A DNA stretch of 64,000 bases, taken from a candidate division FCPU426 bacterium. GTDB lineage: Bacteria; Oederibacteriota; Muellerivitia; Muellerivitales; Muellerivitaceae. Position 1 is the first letter of the stretch. The number at the start of each line of letters is the position of its first letter. The notes beneath the pieces are model-generated. The model was not told the DNA's origin. It was given only the letters and a program-made list of their open reading frames with translations, and did no database searches. The stretch lies in assembly GCA_030041545.1 (NCBI GenBank), contig JASHNQ010000041.1, positions 31,950 through 95,949 on the forward strand. Reading direction: 5' to 3'. This document shows, piece by piece, positions 1-9,675 of this stretch. Made by a program: the position numbers and the translations under genes.

Positions 1-33
1 AAGAGGGGGACATAGGGAAACCGGCGGCTCCTT

Positions 34-243
34 TTAGGCAAGACTGGCTTTATAGCCTTCGTCCCCGACGATTTCGGCAACCGCCTTGAAGTCGAGTGGA
101 CCCTCGGATTGGACCGTTGCTTGGTCCAGCGCCAGGCTGACTTCGGCCCTTTGAACACCCGGAACGGCGGAAAGGGCTTTTTGGACTGTATGGGCGCAAT
201 GGTCGCAAGTCATGCCTTCGATCTTGAGTGTCGTTGTTGGCAT
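34..243 (-). CDS. Heavy-metal-associated (HMA) domain protein, CopZ-like
   Basis: This 69-aa protein is a single ferredoxin-like HMA domain. The metal-binding loop GMTCDHC near the N-terminus supplies the two cysteines that bind Cu(I) or a similar soft metal. The length matches free-standing copper chaperones such as CopZ rather than a P-type ATPase. I chose the ATG at 243 over the in-frame GTG at 252 because a GAGGA ribosome site lies about 9 bases upstream of the ATG. No metal ATPase or regulator is visible next to it, since the window edge is 33 bases downstream, so the partner and exact metal are unknown. Confidence 0.85.
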   Translation of the reverse strand: MPTTTLKIEGMTCDHCAHTVQKALSAVPGVQRAEVSLALDQATVQSEGPLDFKAVAEIVGDEGYKASLA

Positions 244-513
244 CCGGTTCACTCCTCGGCAGAAGGGGAAAGTACGGTTTTATTTTAGGACAATTAAACG
301 GTTTTTCACGGCCTGTGTTGTATTTTTGGCTTGTGGATAACTTTTTCCTTCAACAAAGTGTGGTTTAAACCAAAGTGTCGTTCCATTCGAAAGGCCCTAA
401 AAACCTTATAAGGGTTGAATTGGGGACGGCGGCCGACCCATAATAGGTTCTCGCAAAATTGCCTGGTAGTGCTTACCTTAATCCCTAATTCTTCAATTTT
501 TTGGAGGAATTCC

Positions 514-2523
514 ATGCCGGAAAGCGCCAAGCGGTTGAATTTAGTTCAAAAGATTATCCAAGCCCACCTGGTTTCGGGCAATCCCGTGGCCGGGGAGGAA
601 GTGGGCATTAAAATCGACCAAACCCTTACCCAGGACGCCACCGGAACCATGGCCTACCTGCAGTTCGAGGCCATGGGTATCCCCACGGTCCAAACCCAAC
701 TTTCCGTGTCCTATGTGGACCACAACATGCTCCAAACCGGCTTTGAGAACGCCGACGACCACCGTTACCTGCAGTCGGTGGCGGCCAAGCACGGCATTTA
801 TTTCTCCCGGCCCGGCAACGGCATCTGCCACCAGGTGCACTTGGAACGTTTTGCGGTCCCAGGTATGACCCTTTTAGGATCCGATTCCCATACCCCCACC
901 TGCGGGGGTTTGGGTGAGCTTTCCATCGGCGCGGGCGGCCTGGATGTGGCGGTGGCCATGGGCGGCGGACCCTTCTATATGACCATGCCCAAAGTCCTGA
1001 GGGTGGAACTCAAGGGCAAACTCCAGCCCTGGGTGACCGCCAAGGACATTATCTTGGAGGTCCTGCGCCGGTTGACCGTGAAAGGCGGCGTGAGCAAGAT
1101 TTTGGAATATACCGGCCAGGGCGTGAAAAGCCTTTCGGCCACCGAACGGGCCACCATCACCAACATGGGAGCCGAACTGGGCGCCACCACCTCGATCTTC
1201 CCATCGGACGAGAATACGCGCGAATACATGAAGGCCCAAGGCCGCGGAAAGGATTGGACCCCCCTGACAGCAGACCCCGGCGCCACCTACGACGAGGAAC
1301 TCATCATCGACTTGAACAAGCTCGAACCCTTGATCGCCCAGCCCCACAGCCCGGATAACGTAATCGAGGTTTCCAAGCTCAAGAACGTGGACGTCCAGCA
1401 GGTCTGCGTAGGGAGCTGCACCAACAGCTCCTACCGGGACCTCATGGCCGTGGCCAAGATGCTCAAGGGCAGGCATATCCACCCTTCCGTCTCCATGACG
1501 GTCACCCCCGGCTCCAAGCAGGTGTTCGAAATGATCGCCCAGAACGGGGCCTTGACCGACATCATCGCCTCCGGCGCCCGCATTATCGAGTCCGCCTGCG
1601 GTCCCTGCATCGGCATGGGCCAGGCCCCCCCCTCGGGCGGGGTTTCCATCCGCAGTTTCAACCGTAATTTCGAGGGCCGATCGGGTACCCGTGACGCCAA
1701 GGTCTACCTGGCCTCGCCCGAGGCCTGCGTGGCCTGCGCCCTCACCGGCAAGATCACCGACCCCCGCACCCTAGGCAAGCCCGTCAAGGTGGAGGTTCCG
1801 GAGAAATTCACGCTCGACGACGACGGCATCATCCCTCCCGCCAAGGACCCCAAAAAAGTAGAGGTGCTGCGCGGCCCCAACATCAAGCCCCTTCCCATCA
1901 AGGAGCCGCTGGGTGAAACGCTGGAAGGGGAGGTGCTGTTGAAGGTGGCGGACAACGTCACAACCGACCATATCATGCCGGCGGGATCCAAGGTGCTCCC
2001 CCTTCGCTCCAACATCCCCGCCATCTCGGAGTTTGTATTCAACATTATCGACCCCACCTTCCCCAAGCGCGCCAAGGAAGCGGGCGGCGGTTTTGTGGTG
2101 GGTGGCGAAAATTACGGCCAGGGTTCCAGCCGCGAGCATGCGGCCCTCGCCCCCATGTACCTGGGGTTGAAGGCGGTTCTCGTGAAAAGCTTCGCCCGCA
2201 TTCACCGGGCCAACCTCATCAACTTCGGCATCCTGCCCTTGACCTTCGTGCAGGCTTCCGATTATGACTCCATTTCCCAGGGCGACAAACTGGAGATCCC
2301 GGACTTAAAGCAGGTCATCAAGGTGGACCATCCCTTCCCCGTGAAGGACCTGGCGACCGGCAAATCCGTCCAGGTGGTGCACAGCCTCACCGACCGCCAG
2401 AAGGAAATCATCATGGCGGGCGGCCTCTTGAACTGGACCAAGCTCAAGAACGCGGCGGCCCCTGCGGGGAAACCGGTGGCCGCGCCCAAGGCCAAACCCG
2501 CGAAGAAGGAAAAGGTGAAGTAG
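514..2523 (+). CDS. acn: Aconitate hydratase
   Basis: This 669-aa protein is a monomeric aconitase, which interconverts citrate and isocitrate in the TCA cycle. The three [4Fe-4S] ligands are visible: Cys302 in VGSCTNSSY, and Cys362 and Cys365 in ACGPCIGMG. The C-terminal swivel domain has the usual TTDHIMPAG and YGQGSSREHAA motifs. The tail is Lys/Ala/Pro-rich (last ~25 residues) and looks disordered. The reading frame is open upstream to a TTG at 415, but the ATG at 514 is preceded by GGAGGA at 503-508 and begins the conserved region, so it is the start. A strong hairpin terminator follows directly. With malate dehydrogenase 5 kb away it marks TCA-cycle metabolism. Confidence 0.95.
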   Translation: MPESAKRLNLVQKIIQAHLVSGNPVAGEEVGIKIDQTLTQDATGTMAYLQFEAMGIPTVQTQLSVSYVDHNMLQTGFENADDHRYLQSVAAKHGIYFSRPGNGICHQVHLERFAVPGMTLLGSDSHTPTCGGLGELSIGAGGLDVAVAMGGGPFYMTMPKVLRVELKGKLQPWVTAKDIILEVLRRLTVKGGVSKILEYTGQGVKSLSATERATITNMGAELGATTSIFPSDENTREYMKAQGRGKDWTPLTADPGATYDEELIIDLNKLEPLIAQPHSPDNVIEVSKLKNVDVQQVCVGSCTNSSYRDLMAVAKMLKGRHIHPSVSMTVTPGSKQVFEMIAQNGALTDIIASGARIIESACGPCIGMGQAPPSGGVSIRSFNRNFEGRSGTRDAKVYLASPEACVACALTGKITDPRTLGKPVKVEVPEKFTLDDDGIIPPAKDPKKVEVLRGPNIKPLPIKEPLGETLEGEVLLKVADNVTTDHIMPAGSKVLPLRSNIPAISEFVFNIIDPTFPKRAKEAGGGFVVGGENYGQGSSREHAALAPMYLGLKAVLVKSFARIHRANLINFGILPLTFVQASDYDSISQGDKLEIPDLKQVIKVDHPFPVKDLATGKSVQVVHSLTDRQKEIIMAGGLLNWTKLKNAAAPAGKPVAAPKAKPAKKEKVK

Positions 2524-2545
2524 GCTTCGCGAGAAACAGCAGGTC

Positions 2546-2581
2546 AAAAAAGCCCCGCCTCCCTGAAGCGGGGCTTTTTTT
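2546..2581 (+). terminator. Rho-independent terminator after aconitase
   Basis: A GC stem (GCCCCGC pairing with GCGGGGC) is flanked by A-rich sequence on the left and a T run on the right. It lies 23 bases past the aconitase stop and could work in both directions. Confidence 0.9.
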
Positions 2582-2617
2582 ATGTGTCAATGACGACTTT
2601 TCAATGGTGGAGAAAAC

Positions 2618-2839
2618 ATGGATGCCCTTCCCTCCGGGACCCCCTTGGATCCCAATAAAAAAAACAAGATGAACATTGACATCTCCCCCCGTAAGCCGGG
2701 GGAGAAGATCCTTTATACCGGACCCCATCTCTGCGTGACCTGCGCCGAGGAAAACAGGACCGTGAGCGTTTATCTGAAGACGGGCGAAACGGCCCCGGAA
2801 TGCAAAAACTGCGGTTCCCGCGCCCTTTGGGAACCTTAG
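2618..2839 (+). CDS. Small zinc-ribbon-like protein of unknown function
   Basis: This 73-aa protein has two CxxC pairs, CVTC around residue 46 and CKNC around residue 64, about 17 residues apart, which suggests a zinc-ribbon fold. The N-terminal ~25 residues are polar and lysine-rich. I do not recognise a specific family. The start is uncertain: a second in-frame Met (at about residue 18, in the lysine-rich stretch) is also possible. It lies alone between the aconitase terminator and a repeat element. Its TAG stop codon coincides with the first bases of that element's terminal repeat. Confidence 0.6.
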   Translation: MDALPSGTPLDPNKKNKMNIDISPRKPGEKILYTGPHLCVTCAEENRTVSVYLKTGETAPECKNCGSRALWEP

Positions 2840-2972
2840 CGGGTTTCTGAAAAAGTCCCTTCCACAGGCAAATTTCCCGGCTCGAACGTTTCGAGACACC
2901 CAAATTCCACTAGAATTCAGGTATAGCAAGCTGCATCAAAGGTGATTATTTTCGTTTTTCAGCGGCCTGCTA
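2837..2972. repeat. Degenerate inverted-repeat (MITE-like) element
   Basis: The left end (tagcgggtttctgaaaaa) and right end (tttttcagcggcctgcta) form imperfect inverted repeats about 18 bases long. They resemble the better conserved arms of the hairpin at 45721-45771. No ORF lies inside. The stretch from here to 3161 holds only this element and the promoter region of the next gene. Confidence 0.5.
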
Positions 2973-3161
2973 GTTTTTCCCACGGAAAAAACTGGAAAAG
3001 GGAGCATTGATGAGTTGAGCGGCAGATGAACCGCTCTCTCCTCCGTGTTCTCCGCAGTGCTGCCCTATCCGTTTTTAGCCTAAATCATTGCCAAAATGCC
3101 CCTTTTTGGAAATAATGGTATGTATATTATTGACCGGATATATTCTCGTTAAAGGGGTTGA

Positions 3162-4094
3162 ATGGCTCACGATTTCACCATTACGTTCCGGGGGGTGCGG
3201 GGCAGCATCCCCGTTCCCGGTCCTTCCACGCTTAAAATCGGGGGCAATTCCTCCTGTGTCCAAGTGAACGTCCTGGACCACACCCTATTCCTGGACGCCG
3301 GCACGGGCATCATCGGCGCGGGCCAGCAGTTGGTGCGCGACTTTTTCGCCAACCGCGACAAGATGAAGCGCCTCGCCGTGACCATCCTCATTTCCCATAC
3401 CCATCACGACCACGTCATGGGCCTTCCCTTTTTCCCTCCCCTTTACATCGGCGATACTTCCCTTTCCATCTTCGGGCCCTCGGTTTATGGGCCGGTGGGC
3501 TCCAAAACGGGCTTGGATTATGTGTTGGACATGATGATGGACCAGATGTTCTTCCCCATCGACCTGAAGGAGACCCATTCCCTCAAGAGAATCTCCACCC
3601 TCAAACAATTCGACCAGATTCTCCTGGCGGCGGGCGGCGAGGCCGAGCTCATCAATCTCCAGACCGATTTTAAGGCCAGCTTCAAGGACAAGGTCATCGT
3701 GAGCCAATACCGGGCCTACAACCATCCCAAGAACGGCACCCTGGTTTATAAACTGCAATACGCCGGCAAATCCATCGTCTACGCCACGGATATCGAGGGA
3801 TATGCGGAGGGGGACAAGCGCCTCATCCAGTTCGCGCGCGGAGCCGACCTGTTGATCCATGACGCCCAATATTCCGCGGAGCAGTACACCGGGGCCGTTC
3901 CCACCCAGGGTTTCGGCCACTCCACCCCGGAAATGGCCTGCTTCGTGGCCAAGGAGGCGGGGGTGAAACAGCTGGTGCTTTACCACCACGACCCCAACCA
4001 TGACGATGCGGCCGTGGCCAAGAAGGAAGAAAACGCCAAAAAGCTGTTCCCGAACTGCCTCTGCGCCTATGAGGGCCTGACGATAGCGGTTTAA
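3162..4094 (+). CDS. MBL-fold metallo-hydrolase
   Basis: This 310-aa cytosolic protein has a metallo-beta-lactamase fold of the phosphodiesterase/RNase Z-like class. The metal-binding motif is HTHHDH (His79, His81, Asp83, His84), with further likely ligands in ATDIEG near residue 208 and HDP near residue 287. The N-terminal GVRGSIPVPG is typical of a subfamily often found near cyclic-nucleotide or signalling proteins. Substrate cannot be told from sequence. It is monocistronic, with a convergent gene 69 bases downstream. The ATG at 3162 follows an AAAGGGG ribosome site. Confidence 0.85.
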   Translation: MAHDFTITFRGVRGSIPVPGPSTLKIGGNSSCVQVNVLDHTLFLDAGTGIIGAGQQLVRDFFANRDKMKRLAVTILISHTHHDHVMGLPFFPPLYIGDTSLSIFGPSVYGPVGSKTGLDYVLDMMMDQMFFPIDLKETHSLKRISTLKQFDQILLAAGGEAELINLQTDFKASFKDKVIVSQYRAYNHPKNGTLVYKLQYAGKSIVYATDIEGYAEGDKRLIQFARGADLLIHDAQYSAEQYTGAVPTQGFGHSTPEMACFVAKEAGVKQLVLYHHDPNHDDAAVAKKEENAKKLFPNCLCAYEGLTIAV

Positions 4095-4163
4095 TGACGG
4101 TCACGCCCGAAGATTTCTTTATCTATCTCTTGGACAGAAAATATCCTTTGATTCAAAATTGGA

Positions 4164-4844
4164 TTAGTTGGTCTTGTATTTCTGTATTTTTTCGTGCAGT
4201 TCCCGCAATTCCTCTTCCGTGGGGCCCGTGGAGAGGTTTTCCATCTCCTCCATCTGGTTGAAGACGTCGAAAAGGATGGACCAGAGCTCCTCCGTGGTGA
4301 ACTTCCGCTTGTTCAGGAAATACTGGAGGAAGAGCTGGAAACGGATGCTGCTTTCGTAAAGGTCGACACACCGCACGCCCGAAAGTTCCCCGCTGACCAG
4401 GGAGAAGGATTGCAGGACGACCTCCACCTCCTCGATGATCTTCTTCAAAAGCACCCGTAAGTCAATGTTCTGGATGGCGTCAAAATAAATGGTGTCGAAA
4501 TGGTCCTTCGAAAGGCTGTCGCGGGTGACACCGTCGTATTTCCGGAAAGCCTTGCGGAAATCCCGGCCGCTTTCCTGGACTTCCTGCACCAGCCCGACCA
4601 GCCTCGCGACCTGGGAAAGGAGGCCCTTCCCGTCGATTTCCTTGGTGGTGGCTAGTTCGTGGATGTATTGGATGTAATCGTAGGTGGTTTCCGAGCACCG
4701 GTGGAAGGCCCGGCTCAAGTCCCCGACCAATTCCGCCGGGGCATGGGCGCCGCGCAACTGCTTGTCCACGCGGGCCTCAAAATCCCCCTCGGGCCTCCAG
4801 GACTTCACGTTTTCCAAAAGTTGTTCCGGCGTTAATTCATCCAT
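4164..4844 (-). CDS. Hypothetical helical protein
   Basis: This 226-aa protein is predicted all-helical, rich in Glu/Gln/Leu, with no signal peptide, membrane segment or known motif that I can see. The C-terminal ~30 residues (EEMEN, EEELRELHEKIQKY) look like a coiled coil. I chose the ATG at 4844 because it begins eight bases after the stop of the upstream membrane-protein gene and removes an overlapping N-terminal extension that would be antisense-like. It is the last gene of the cysC-yfhO operon and its role is unknown. Confidence 0.7.
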   Translation of the reverse strand: MDELTPEQLLENVKSWRPEGDFEARVDKQLRGAHAPAELVGDLSRAFHRCSETTYDYIQYIHELATTKEIDGKGLLSQVARLVGLVQEVQESGRDFRKAFRKYDGVTRDSLSKDHFDTIYFDAIQNIDLRVLLKKIIEEVEVVLQSFSLVSGELSGVRCVDLYESSIRFQLFLQYFLNKRKFTTEELWSILFDVFNQMEEMENLSTGPTEEELRELHEKIQKYKTN

Positions 4845-4852
4845 GGCGTCTA

Positions 4853-7090
4853 TTATAGGCTTCGCCGTTTGAGGGCGAGAAGCCCCAAAAAACAGATCCA
4901 AGCGGCGATGGAAATCCATTTTCCCACCGTGAAGGCCGTGGGCCGGTATTCCAGGTAAAAGTGATGGCTCCCCGCCGAAAGGGGGATAGCCCTTTGGAAG
5001 CCGTTGGCGGGCAGGACACGGTATTGTTTTTGGGCATCCATTGGGACCGGCTCCGCTTTCCAACCCGAGTCGTAATTGTCCGAAATCACCAGGATGGCAG
5101 GTTGCTTGAGTTCGGCCTTGATTTCCAGGCGGTCCGTGGTGAGGTCCAGGACGCTCGCCTTCCCCTGGGATCCTTCGCCGGTTGGCCTCACACCCGGATC
5201 GCTTTCCAAAAGCGCCTCGCGCCGTGGGTCGAAAAGGTGGTTGACGGTTTTATCCAAAATTTGCGCCTCAGGAAGCACCTCAAAACGGCCCACCAAATAG
5301 GCCCGCGGCACTTCCGGCAAGCGGGTCTTCTCAACGGTCAAATGGTCGCCCCGGTCCCGGAAAACGTAACGAAGCCGCAGCAGTTCCAAGGCCGGCGTGA
5401 ATTTTTGGAAGAAATAAAGCCTCAAGGCCTCCTGAGGAAAGTCGTAACCCTGCGTGGCCGCCGCGAAACGGGCGTAACGGTAGGGATTGAGGGGGTCTTC
5501 CCCCCAAACGTCATATCCCGATGTTCCCAGGGTGTCATTGCCGTTGTCCACCCAGACCCGGTAATTCCCCGGGTCCCCGTCGTAGGTTTTTTGGATGACG
5601 GCCACCTTGTCCTGCAGGGCTTTCAGGTCGAAGGAAGGCCTGTTTTCCCAGGCGAAAGTAAAAAGTTCCAGGAAGGCCAGTCCCAGCAATCCCCAGCGCC
5701 AGCGGGGCCGCCGGGTAGCCAGGAAAGCCGTTAAAGCCATCACCCCGAAAACAAGGCCGGCCGACAAAAGATGCCAGGCCATTTCATCCGCATGGCCGAG
5801 GAATTGCCGGAAAAGGCGGCCTCCTCCCAGCCGGGGCGTGAGGTAAAAAAGGGCCGCCGCGAAACCGAAAGTCACGGCGGCGGTGAGGGAACCCCGCCGG
5901 AGGCTCGGTATCGTCTCCGGCCGCCTGAAAACTTCGTCCAGCCCCAGGGCCGCCAGGACCACCCCGCAAAGGGTCGTCAAGATCCCCAGTTTGCTGACGC
6001 CCCGGAAGTTCCCGAAAAGCGGGAAGGCTTTGACGAAAAGGAGGAACAAAGGCGTCCTTCTTCCGAAGGAAAGCAGGAGGAAGAAAAGGCCCAACCCCGC
6101 GAAAACCTTTTTCTCGGGCCGGGTCGAGGCTTTCAGGGCGAAGAGGGCCAGGACAAAACCCGTGGCGCTTAAAAAAGGATGGCCCTCCCAGTACATTCCG
6201 CCGCCCCAATAATGGTCCCAGCTCCCGAAAAAATTAGGCATCAAAAAACACCAGGTCCTCTCGACGGTCATGTCCGCCACGTCCAAGGCCTCCAGGGACA
6301 GGTGCTGGATCCGCACGCTTTGGGAAGCGGCGTCCCACCCGGCCAAAAGCTGCGCCGCCGCCAGGAGGGAGGCCCCGCCGTAAATAAGGACAAACCCCAG
6401 CAAGTAGCGGGCTTTCCGCCGTGTGAATCGGAGGGTCAAGAGGACGTAAAAAAAGGCGCCCATCCCGGTGTAATAGCAATATTGGATGTGCCCGGAAAAA
6501 AATTGGAGGGCGAGGGCGAGGATCCCCAGGACCAGCCATTTCGCTCCTTCCGTTTCCCGGTACTTGTCCAAGGCGAGGAAAACCAAGGGAATCCAAGCCA
6601 TGGTGCAAAGGTTGGAAAGCTGCCCCGCCACGATGCGGGTGAAAAAAGCTCCGCTGAACATGAACATCAGGGCGCCCAGCAAGGCTGAAGCCATGTGGGC
6701 TCCCCGGCCCTTGAGCCAAAGGTGGGTGAACCATCCGGCCAGGAAAACGTGCAGTGCGATGCTGGAATTCAGGGCGAAACCCAGCGGCAGGAGCATGAAA
6801 AACCAGTTGGGCGGGTAAAGCAGGGCGGACTGGAAGCCGCCGAAAAAGGGCTCGCCGCAGAAAAGGCGGGGGTTCCAAAGGGCGAGGTGGCCTTTTTTGA
6901 GTTCCCCAAAGCCGAACTCACGCCACCAGACGAATTGTTTCGTCAGGTCTCCGGGATGGGAAAGGACCCAATGACCGGCCGGGTCCAGGAAACGGTTGAA
7001 AAGGAGGAGGACCGCCGAAAGCAGGAACAGGGTGGCCGTGGAGTTGGGATGGCGGGAAAAGAAGGAAAGATAGGTTCGGCCTTCCCTCAT
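4853..7090 (-). CDS. YfhO-like polytopic membrane protein
   Basis: This 745-aa protein has about 12-14 hydrophobic segments across residues 15-480, a soluble region around 490-690, and a last transmembrane helix at about 720-740. The layout (HPGDL near residue 44, CGEPF near 76, then a C-terminal beta domain with [12 protein letters not shown] and a Gly/His-rich strand before the last helix) matches the YfhO/GT-C-like family of membrane glycosyltransferase-type proteins. In Firmicutes YfhO acts in lipoteichoic acid glycosylation; the substrate here is unknown. Its start overlaps the cysC stop by four bases (ATGA), indicating translational coupling. Confidence 0.75.
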   Translation of the reverse strand: MREGRTYLSFFSRHPNSTATLFLLSAVLLLFNRFLDPAGHWVLSHPGDLTKQFVWWREFGFGELKKGHLALWNPRLFCGEPFFGGFQSALLYPPNWFFMLLPLGFALNSSIALHVFLAGWFTHLWLKGRGAHMASALLGALMFMFSGAFFTRIVAGQLSNLCTMAWIPLVFLALDKYRETEGAKWLVLGILALALQFFSGHIQYCYYTGMGAFFYVLLTLRFTRRKARYLLGFVLIYGGASLLAAAQLLAGWDAASQSVRIQHLSLEALDVADMTVERTWCFLMPNFFGSWDHYWGGGMYWEGHPFLSATGFVLALFALKASTRPEKKVFAGLGLFFLLLSFGRRTPLFLLFVKAFPLFGNFRGVSKLGILTTLCGVVLAALGLDEVFRRPETIPSLRRGSLTAAVTFGFAAALFYLTPRLGGGRLFRQFLGHADEMAWHLLSAGLVFGVMALTAFLATRRPRWRWGLLGLAFLELFTFAWENRPSFDLKALQDKVAVIQKTYDGDPGNYRVWVDNGNDTLGTSGYDVWGEDPLNPYRYARFAAATQGYDFPQEALRLYFFQKFTPALELLRLRYVFRDRGDHLTVEKTRLPEVPRAYLVGRFEVLPEAQILDKTVNHLFDPRREALLESDPGVRPTGEGSQGKASVLDLTTDRLEIKAELKQPAILVISDNYDSGWKAEPVPMDAQKQYRVLPANGFQRAIPLSAGSHHFYLEYRPTAFTVGKWISIAAWICFLGLLALKRRSL

Positions 7091-7638
7091 GGGGGGAGGT
7101 ATCCCATGTCCTCTAGCTTCTGGAGGACTTTTTCCACGCTTTCCTCGACGCTCTCCACGTCGGTTTTGCAGGTGACTTCGGGGTTCAGGGGCGGTTCATA
7201 AGGGTCATCCACCCCCGTGAAGCCCTTGATCTCGCCGGAACGGGCCTTTTGGTACAGGCCCTTCAGGTCCCGTGCCTCGCAGACTTCCACGGGGCACCGG
7301 GTGTAAACCTCCACGAAGTGCTTGATCCTCTGCCGGTTGTATTCCCGCGCCTCGCGGTAGGGCGAGATGACCGAGGCGATGACCGCCACGCCATGGCGGG
7401 TCAAGATCTGGCATACGAAGCCCACGCGCTTGATGTTCTCATCCCGGTCCTCGCGGGAGAATCCCAGTCCCTTGGAAAGGTGGGTGCGCACCACGTCCCC
7501 GTCCAGGATCTCCACGGGGATTCCCCGGCGCTCCAGTTTCAGGGCCACCCGTTCGGCGATGGTGGACTTGCCCGACCCCGAGAGGCCGGTGAACCAAAGG
7601 GTAAAGCCTTTTTGCAATGTTTTTTCCGCCATGGACAA
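7087..7638 (-). CDS. cysC: Adenylylsulfate (APS) kinase
   Basis: This 183-aa protein phosphorylates adenylyl sulfate to PAPS. The P-loop GLSGSGKST is at residues 18-26. The DGDVVR and [13 protein letters not shown] segments of the APS site and the FVEVYTRCP strand are all present, and the length is normal for a stand-alone CysC. No ATP sulfurylase or PAPS reductase is nearby. Instead it is coupled (4-base overlap) to a YfhO-like membrane protein, so the PAPS could feed sulfation of a surface polymer rather than assimilation; that is an inference. Start is ATG at 7638, or the second Met two codons later. Confidence 0.93.
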   Translation of the reverse strand: MSMAEKTLQKGFTLWFTGLSGSGKSTIAERVALKLERRGIPVEILDGDVVRTHLSKGLGFSREDRDENIKRVGFVCQILTRHGVAVIASVISPYREAREYNRQRIKHFVEVYTRCPVEVCEARDLKGLYQKARSGEIKGFTGVDDPYEPPLNPEVTCKTDVESVEESVEKVLQKLEDMGYLPP

Positions 7639-7829
7639 AACCTCGACCGGGTAAAAAGTCTATGGCACAAACTAATAAGGCCCTTGGGATAAATCAACTT
7701 TTTTATGGTCCTTAGATTCCACCAATAAGGCCCCCGTCATAGACACTGGGGTGCTCTTTCGCTAGACTACCATCCTTAATTTAAAATTCAAAATTGAGAA
7801 TTCAAAATTCGCCTTCCAAGGAGGAGTTC

Positions 7830-8762
7830 ATGTCCAATCGCCCCAAAATCACCGTGGTGGGGGCCGGCAACGTGGGCGCTTCCTGCGCCGCCTGGATGGC
7901 CGAGAGGGATTTGGGGGATATCATCCTCTTGGATATCCCGGCCACCAAGGACATGCCCAAGGGCAAGGCCCTGGACATGCAGCAGGTGGGCCCCATTTCG
8001 GGCTACAACGCCCGCCTGAGTGGCACCACCGACTACGCCGCCACGGCCGACTCGGACATCTGTGTGATCACCGCGGGCGTGCCCCGCAAGCCCGGCATGA
8101 GCCGGGAAGACCTGGTTTCCATCAACCAGGGCATCGTGGCCGATGTCACTAAAAAAATCGTAGCTTCCTCGCCCAACGTGATCCTCATCGTGGTGACCAA
8201 CCCCTTGGACACCATGTGTTCCGTGGCCTATAAGTCTTCCAGCCTTCCCAAGCACCGGGTCATCGGCCAGGCGGGCGTCCTGGATTCCGCCCGCATGCGG
8301 ACCTTCCTGGCCCAAGCCGCGGACGTGGCGGTTCAAAACGTCACGGCCGCCGTCATCGGGGGCCACGGCGACGAGATGGTTCCGCTGGTTCGCTACTGCA
8401 ACATCGCCGGCATCCCCCTCACGAACCTCCTGAAGAAGGAACGAATCGACGCCATCGTGGAGCGCACCCGCAAAGGGGGGGGAGAGCTGGTCAACCTGCT
8501 GGGTGTTTCCGCCTGGCTGGCGCCCGGCGCCGCGGCCGGCTCCATGGTGGAAGCCATCTTGAAGGATTCCAAGCTGGTGATCCCCTGCTCCTGCTACCTG
8601 GAGGGAGAGTACGGCCTGAAGGGAATGTATTTCGGGGTTTACGCCAAACTGGGGCGCAAGGGCCTGGAGGCGGTCATCGAGGTTCCCTTGAACGACGAGG
8701 AAAAGGCCATGGTGAAAAAATCGGCCGATCTCATCCAAGATACGATGAAAGCCTTGAAATGA
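7830..8762 (+). CDS. mdh: Malate dehydrogenase (LDH-like type)
   Basis: This 310-aa NAD-dependent enzyme oxidises malate to oxaloacetate. The nucleotide-binding GAGNVG starts at residue 11 and is followed by an acidic residue at the end of the second strand (LLDIP). The substrate-binding VPRKPGMSR and the catalytic His in GGHGDEMVPL are present. PRKPGMSR fits malate rather than lactate specificity. The ATG at 7830 has AAGGAGGAG a few bases upstream, which rules out the 12-residue upstream extension. The last ~35 bases of the gene plus downstream sequence are duplicated just after it. Confidence 0.95.
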   Translation: MSNRPKITVVGAGNVGASCAAWMAERDLGDIILLDIPATKDMPKGKALDMQQVGPISGYNARLSGTTDYAATADSDICVITAGVPRKPGMSREDLVSINQGIVADVTKKIVASSPNVILIVVTNPLDTMCSVAYKSSSLPKHRVIGQAGVLDSARMRTFLAQAADVAVQNVTAAVIGGHGDEMVPLVRYCNIAGIPLTNLLKKERIDAIVERTRKGGGELVNLLGVSAWLAPGAAAGSMVEAILKDSKLVIPCSCYLEGEYGLKGMYFGVYAKLGRKGLEAVIEVPLNDEEKAMVKKSADLIQDTMKALK

Positions 8763-8956
8763 GAGATCGGCCGTAGCGAGGCCCGGCTTATCCGCCGGAG
8801 CTTTAGCGAAGGCGGAAGGGCCGTGGCTACCTCGCCCTTCGACTTTGCCGATCTCGTCCGCGAGACAATGAAAGCCTCAAAATTAAGAGATCGGCCGTAA
8901 CGAGGCCCGGCCTGCGCCCTGAAGCTTGAGCGAAGCTGGAAAGGGCCACCGCTGCC
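8724..8956. repeat. Imperfect ~110-bp direct repeat including the mdh 3' end
   Basis: Copy 1 (about 8724-8833) starts within the last codons of mdh. Copy 2 (about 8847-8956) repeats the same order: gccgatctc, then atgaaagcct, then agatcggccgta, gaggcccggc and a tgaagct/gagcttt hairpin segment. The offset is about 123 bases. Copy 2 contains no complete gene. The stretch 8763-9088 is otherwise non-coding apart from the start region of the next gene. Confidence 0.75.
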
Positions 8957-9088
8957 TTTGATCTAATTTTTGGCGATTATTTCCCGCGGGTTTCGCATTT
9001 ACCTCATGTGAATAATCCAGTGAAAGTTTAACTTGGATGGACACGCTCCCCCTTAGAATATCTTGTTGCTAAACCAAGGGGAGGGACT

Positions 9089-9520
9089 ATGGACATCCAT
9101 ATCAACTTTTGGGCCGTGCTGTTGGCGGCGGCAGCCTATTTCTTGATTGGTTGGCTTTGGTATTCGGCTCTTTTCGGCAAGATGTTCATGAAACTGACCG
9201 GGATGGATAAGCTGAGCAAGAGGGAAAAGGAAAAAATGATGAAAGCGGCCATGCCCTCATTCGGCATGGCTTTCGCGGCCTCGCTGCTAACCGCTTATTG
9301 CCTGGCCCATTCGGTCGTATCGGGCGCCAGCTTCTACCACGTTTCCGGCGCGCCGGCGGGGCTCATGGCGGGTTTCTGGACCTGGCTCGGCTTCCTTGTG
9401 ACCACCCATTTGAACGCCGTACTCTGGGACCGGCAACCCTTGAAACTTTATTTTCTCCACATGGGCTACTACCTGGTTTCCTTCCTGGTGATGGGGATGA
9501 TTTTGGCTCTCATGCCCTGA
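9089..9520 (+). CDS. DUF1761-family membrane protein
   Basis: This 143-aa protein has four hydrophobic segments (about residues 7-28, 52-72, 84-104 and 116-140). It matches the DUF1761 pattern, including the N-terminal WLWYSxLFGKxF after helix 1 and a lysine-rich cytosolic loop (KLSKREKEKMMK). The molecular function of the family is not established. A GGGGAGGG ribosome site lies just before the ATG at 9089. Confidence 0.8.
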   Translation: MDIHINFWAVLLAAAAYFLIGWLWYSALFGKMFMKLTGMDKLSKREKEKMMKAAMPSFGMAFAASLLTAYCLAHSVVSGASFYHVSGAPAGLMAGFWTWLGFLVTTHLNAVLWDRQPLKLYFLHMGYYLVSFLVMGMILALMP

Positions 9521-9561
9521 CGGCGGCAGATAGGGGTGGATGGTGGCGAAGTAAGTATATT

Positions 9562-9675
9562 TCAGTGCAAAACCACGGCTTGGATGACCTGCCGCCCGAG
9601 CAAGCCGTTACCAGAGTAACTTTCCACCACCGCCAGGTAAACGCCGCTGGCGAACGTAGTCAACCCCGGGTGAAT
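9562..9675 (-). pseudogene. Relic of a C-terminal sorting domain
   Basis: Read on the minus strand, this stretch encodes [14 protein letters not shown] followed by GNGLLGRQVIQAVVLH and a stop. It closely matches the C-terminus of the 775-aa protein ending at 19500 ([27 protein letters not shown]). There is no start codon and only the last strands of the domain remain. It lies in the same reading frame as, and directly after, the stop codon of the small secreted protein gene. It is either a decayed end of another cargo gene or a former C-terminal part of the small protein. Confidence 0.75.
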
